From NCBI GenBank assembly GCA_012861695.1, contig JAAOOA010000352.1, positions 182,501-246,500 on the forward strand: DNA of 64,000 nt, in the 5' to 3' direction. The position numbers and the translations under genes were made by a program. The stretch is from Trematomus loennbergii (lineage: Eukaryota; Chordata; Actinopteri; Perciformes; Nototheniidae). A model generated the notes under the pieces. It ran no database searches, was not told the DNA's origin, and saw only the letters and a list, made by a program, of their open reading frames with translations. Of this stretch, positions 61,612 through 64,000 are shown one piece after another (within the stretch, counting starts at the first letter, position 1; every line of letters starts with the position of its first letter).

Positions 61612-61690
61612 CTGACTCTGGTGCTGTATTTTCCTCTCGTTTCTTTTTAATTTTCCGTTTCGAAGCACCTGATGAATGCTTTCTCTTTGA
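61612..61690 (-). pseudogene. First exon of a decayed transposase-like gene
   Basis: The - strand frame SKRKHSSGASKRKIKKKREE then NTAPESG ends at donor GTATGTG. Basic Ser-Gly-Ala/Arg-Lys start as in ZMYM1/hAT-like proteins. The expected start codon position reads GTG and is preceded by a stop, so the frame is probably dead. GC-rich promoter-like DNA lies upstream (61700-61870). Confidence 0.4.
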
Positions 61691-61869
61691 CACTCAGCGA
61701 CAGAATCAACAGACAGAGGCAGCAACGCAGATTTGAATCTGCCAATCAGATCAATCTATTGCTGGAGAGGGGGGGGGGCTCCCCGAAATCAGCCGGAAGT
61801 GGCGCATTCGAATACTGTTTGGGCTGTCTGCCGTGGATGGGCCGCGTTCCACTCCAAATAGCCGGTCGG

Positions 61870-62060
61870 CCGTAATATATGCATAGATATATATGCGTGC
61901 ATATATTCATATATATATGCGTGCATATATGCATATATATATATTTATATATATATATGATATATATATGCGTGCATATATGCACGCATATATGAATATA
62001 TATATATGCGTGCATATATGCATATATATATGCGTGCATATATGTGTGTGTCTATATATA
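61870..62060. repeat. ATATATGCGTGCATATATGC palindromic simple repeat
   Basis: Alternating purine-pyrimidine DNA made of ATATATGCGTGCATATAT units in both orientations, including a perfect 30-bp palindrome at 61964-61993. Confidence 0.85.
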
Positions 62061-63207
62061 TTTATAAACTGTATATTATTTTCCATCATTCAATGGACAA
62101 TTTGTACTTTTTTTATATGTAGGCTACCATCAAACATATGTTCATATATAAAGTGGGTAACTATACAAAACGAAGTGAGATAACTGTTTATGAATATCTG
62201 TTCAATTTTATGTAAACTCATGAAAGATAAATGAGTGTTTCAATAAAACTATTACATGTATAGTGCAGTTTTTGTTTTCATTGCAATATATTTTTTTTAT
62301 ATGTATCAATATATAGCCATACATGGTCCATGCATATATTGCAATATATTTAAAAATATAAGGACTACTTTCCCATATATGGAAATGTATGATCCAATAT
62401 ATTGTATTATATTTACCAATATATTATATTTTTGTTTCATAAGGGAACGACATGAATCAAAGATGTGTTGCTGTATTTTAGTGGTAAAAAAATGCATTCA
62501 TCATTATAATTATTCTATATATATATAATTTACACAGTGCCTGTAAACCGGAGGAGAACGCTGGCATTTCTCCTCCTACTTGAAAGACTACGGAGGGATA
62601 GGGTCTCCAAAATTAGTTTATTTTGGGGATGGGTCGGATGCTCTGACCATTCCACTTCCTGCCCGGCGCCTCTGCAACGCCTCGCGTCGAAAATAGACTT
62701 GAATCCTATTTTGAGCAGAGCCCAGCGCCGAGACGCTTCTGGGACGCTTCTGAGCTGTAACGCGGCGCGTCTGGTGGAATAGCACCCATTGACTAGAGTG
62801 ACCGCAGATCTTAGCGAACGCCGCGACGCAGACGGACCCGGTGGAATCTAGGGGTAGCACTCACACATACACACACTTACACACATACATGTACTTGCTG
62901 TTTAGTGAGGTCCAAGTCAAAAGACCTACAAAGGACCACCCTCTCTATAACAACCTTTTAATCCACTTGTTATCCCATTCTATTTTAATGTTATTTTATT
63001 AGTTATTATTTCAAATGTTTCCCTATTTTCGGACATTTCGTACAGCAAACCGTTAATCTATAAACTAACCTGCAGTTTAATCTGTAATAAAGTGACTCTC
63101 AGATCCTCGCTCATTAGTTAAACACAACATATTTTCGGTGGTTTAACCTCAACATGTTTTGCCCTTTGGTTTGTTGTGTGAAAGTAACGTCTGTCTTTGT
63201 GTTGCAG

Positions 63208-63546
63208 TGATTTCCTCGGCCACCAACAGACGGACGATTCAGCCTGAAAACACACACTCCTGATTCAACACACACACACACACACACATTAGTTTCGGAC
63301 TTAATTTTCTGGCATGAACTACACACACTTCATTCCTCTTTACGTCAGCATTCCCCTCACAGCGACAGGGCTTTGAACCGCGGAGCGAGGAGGACGGCCA
63401 CCATCACACAGAACCACCATTTATCTTTTGACTGTTTCCTTCTCCCTGATTCTTTACCTTCTTTATCTATCTTTGGGTCCATCTGATCGAGGCTCTCTTC
63501 ATGATGCCGTTCTAGTTTTAAAGGCCTGTTTGACTTGAATAATGAT
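63208..63546 (+). other. Candidate terminal exon with poly(A) signal, copy B
   Basis: Same as 18386-18720: acceptor tttgtgttgcag, ATTAAA near 63545, only a few base changes. 62855-63207 before it is noncoding and matches 18034-18385. Confidence 0.35.
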
Positions 63547-63629
63547 TAAATACTTCTGGGTTTTATGAAGCTGTGACTTTGAGTTTTTTGTTGGTGATGA
63601 ACTAACTGCAGCGTGTTTACAGAGGCGGC

Positions 63630-64000
63630 ACCAACACACACAGACAGACACCAACACACACACACAGACACCAACACACACACAGACACCAACACACAGA
63701 CAGCCACCAACACATACAGACAGACACCAACACACACAGACAGACACCAACACACACAGACAGACACCAACACACACCAACACACACAGACAGACACCAA
63801 CACACACAGACAGACACCAACACATACAGACAGACACCAACACACAGACAGACACCAACACACACAGACAGACACCAACACACACAGACAGACACCAACA
63901 CACACAGACAGACACCAACACACACAGACAGACACCAACACACACAGACAGATACAGACAGACACCAACACACACAGACAGCCACCAACACACACAGACA
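63630..64000. repeat. 20-bp satellite array, copy B (start only)
   Basis: The array begins after the same flank (GTGTTTACAGAGGCGGCACC) as copy A and runs off the window. Units ACACCAACACACACAGACAG with CATACAG and CAGCC variants. Total length unknown. Confidence 0.95.

Larger units (their letters stand above)
56474..62445. mobile_element. 6-kb composite DNA transposon inserted in copy B
   Basis: Copy A gives the empty site (17588-17592). The ends are CCCTTACGCAAAGAAAATAT and, inverted, CCCTTATGAAACAAAAATAT, so a TIR of about 20 bp with a few mismatches. Target duplication is 2-3 bp (AA or AAC). The subterminal zones of both ends are full of AATATATTG words. Inside are a LINE fragment, a TTAA-flanked MITE, a LINE 3' UTR piece and two transposase-like exons on the - strand. 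Superfamily not assigned. Confidence 0.65.
56252..62854. mobile_element. GC-rich inverted-repeat element, copy B, split by insertion
   Basis: Left part 56252-56473 and right part 62446-62854 match 17371-18033. The ends again pair as GATTCCACCGGGTC / GACCCGGTGGAATC. The interruption is the 6-kb element 56474-62445. Confidence 0.7.

Noticed and set aside
61746..62183. His/Ile/Tyr-rich ORFs over the ATATATGCGTGC repeat
   Set aside because: Simple-repeat artefacts on both strands.

Overview
The window is vertebrate nuclear DNA, almost certainly from a teleost fish. The genes are split by GT-AG introns. The main gene is a fish-type NLR receptor (NLRC3-like: N-terminal exons, FISNA-NACHT exon, one LRR per 174-bp exon, C-terminal PRY-SPRY/B30.2 exon). 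Spacers are full of DNA-transposon MITEs, LINE 3' ends, and mini- and microsatellites of kinds common in teleosts.

Layout. Two long, nearly identical units lie head to tail on the + strand, offset by about 43 kb. Unit A: NLRC3-like A (1-11148, 5' exons lie before the window), B30.2 exon and VNTRs (10.4-14.4 kb), pyridoxal kinase exon 1 (16.2 kb), a GC-rich transposon (17.4-18.0 kb), a candidate terminal exon (18.4 kb) and a 20-bp satellite of about 8.8 kb (18.8-27.6 kb). A repeat-rich spacer follows (27.6-32.1 kb). Unit B: NLRC3-like B from its first coding exon (32129) to its B30.2 exon (51106), the same VNTRs, pyridoxal kinase exon 1 again (55046-55126), the same GC-rich transposon split by a 6-kb insertion (56474-62445), and the start of a second 20-bp satellite that runs off the window.

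Each LRR-to-B30.2 intron carries, on the - strand, a terminal exon resembling the C-terminus of fish SAMD3-like proteins, with a poly(A) signal and a possible upstream exon. The two units differ by discrete events: an LRR-exon crossover that removed about 2.5 kb in B, a 7.5-kb block of Harbinger-like MITEs in a B intron, a duplicated N-terminal exon in B, VNTR copy numbers, and the 6-kb transposon.

As sequenced, neither NLR gene has one open frame. The single-base indels that break the frames are private to one copy, and the other copy is normally intact at that position. Long-read consensus error, uncollapsed haplotypes or recent independent decay could each explain this. The very long ORFs over 18.7-27.7 kb are artefacts: the satellite unit has no T on one strand, so no stop codon is possible. 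No CRISPR, rRNA, tRNA or bacterial operon structure was seen. I found no convincing wholly new system. The most interesting material is the tandem NLR birth-and-decay structure, the exon crossover, the coding microsatellite in the SPRY domain and the antisense SAMD3-like unit.
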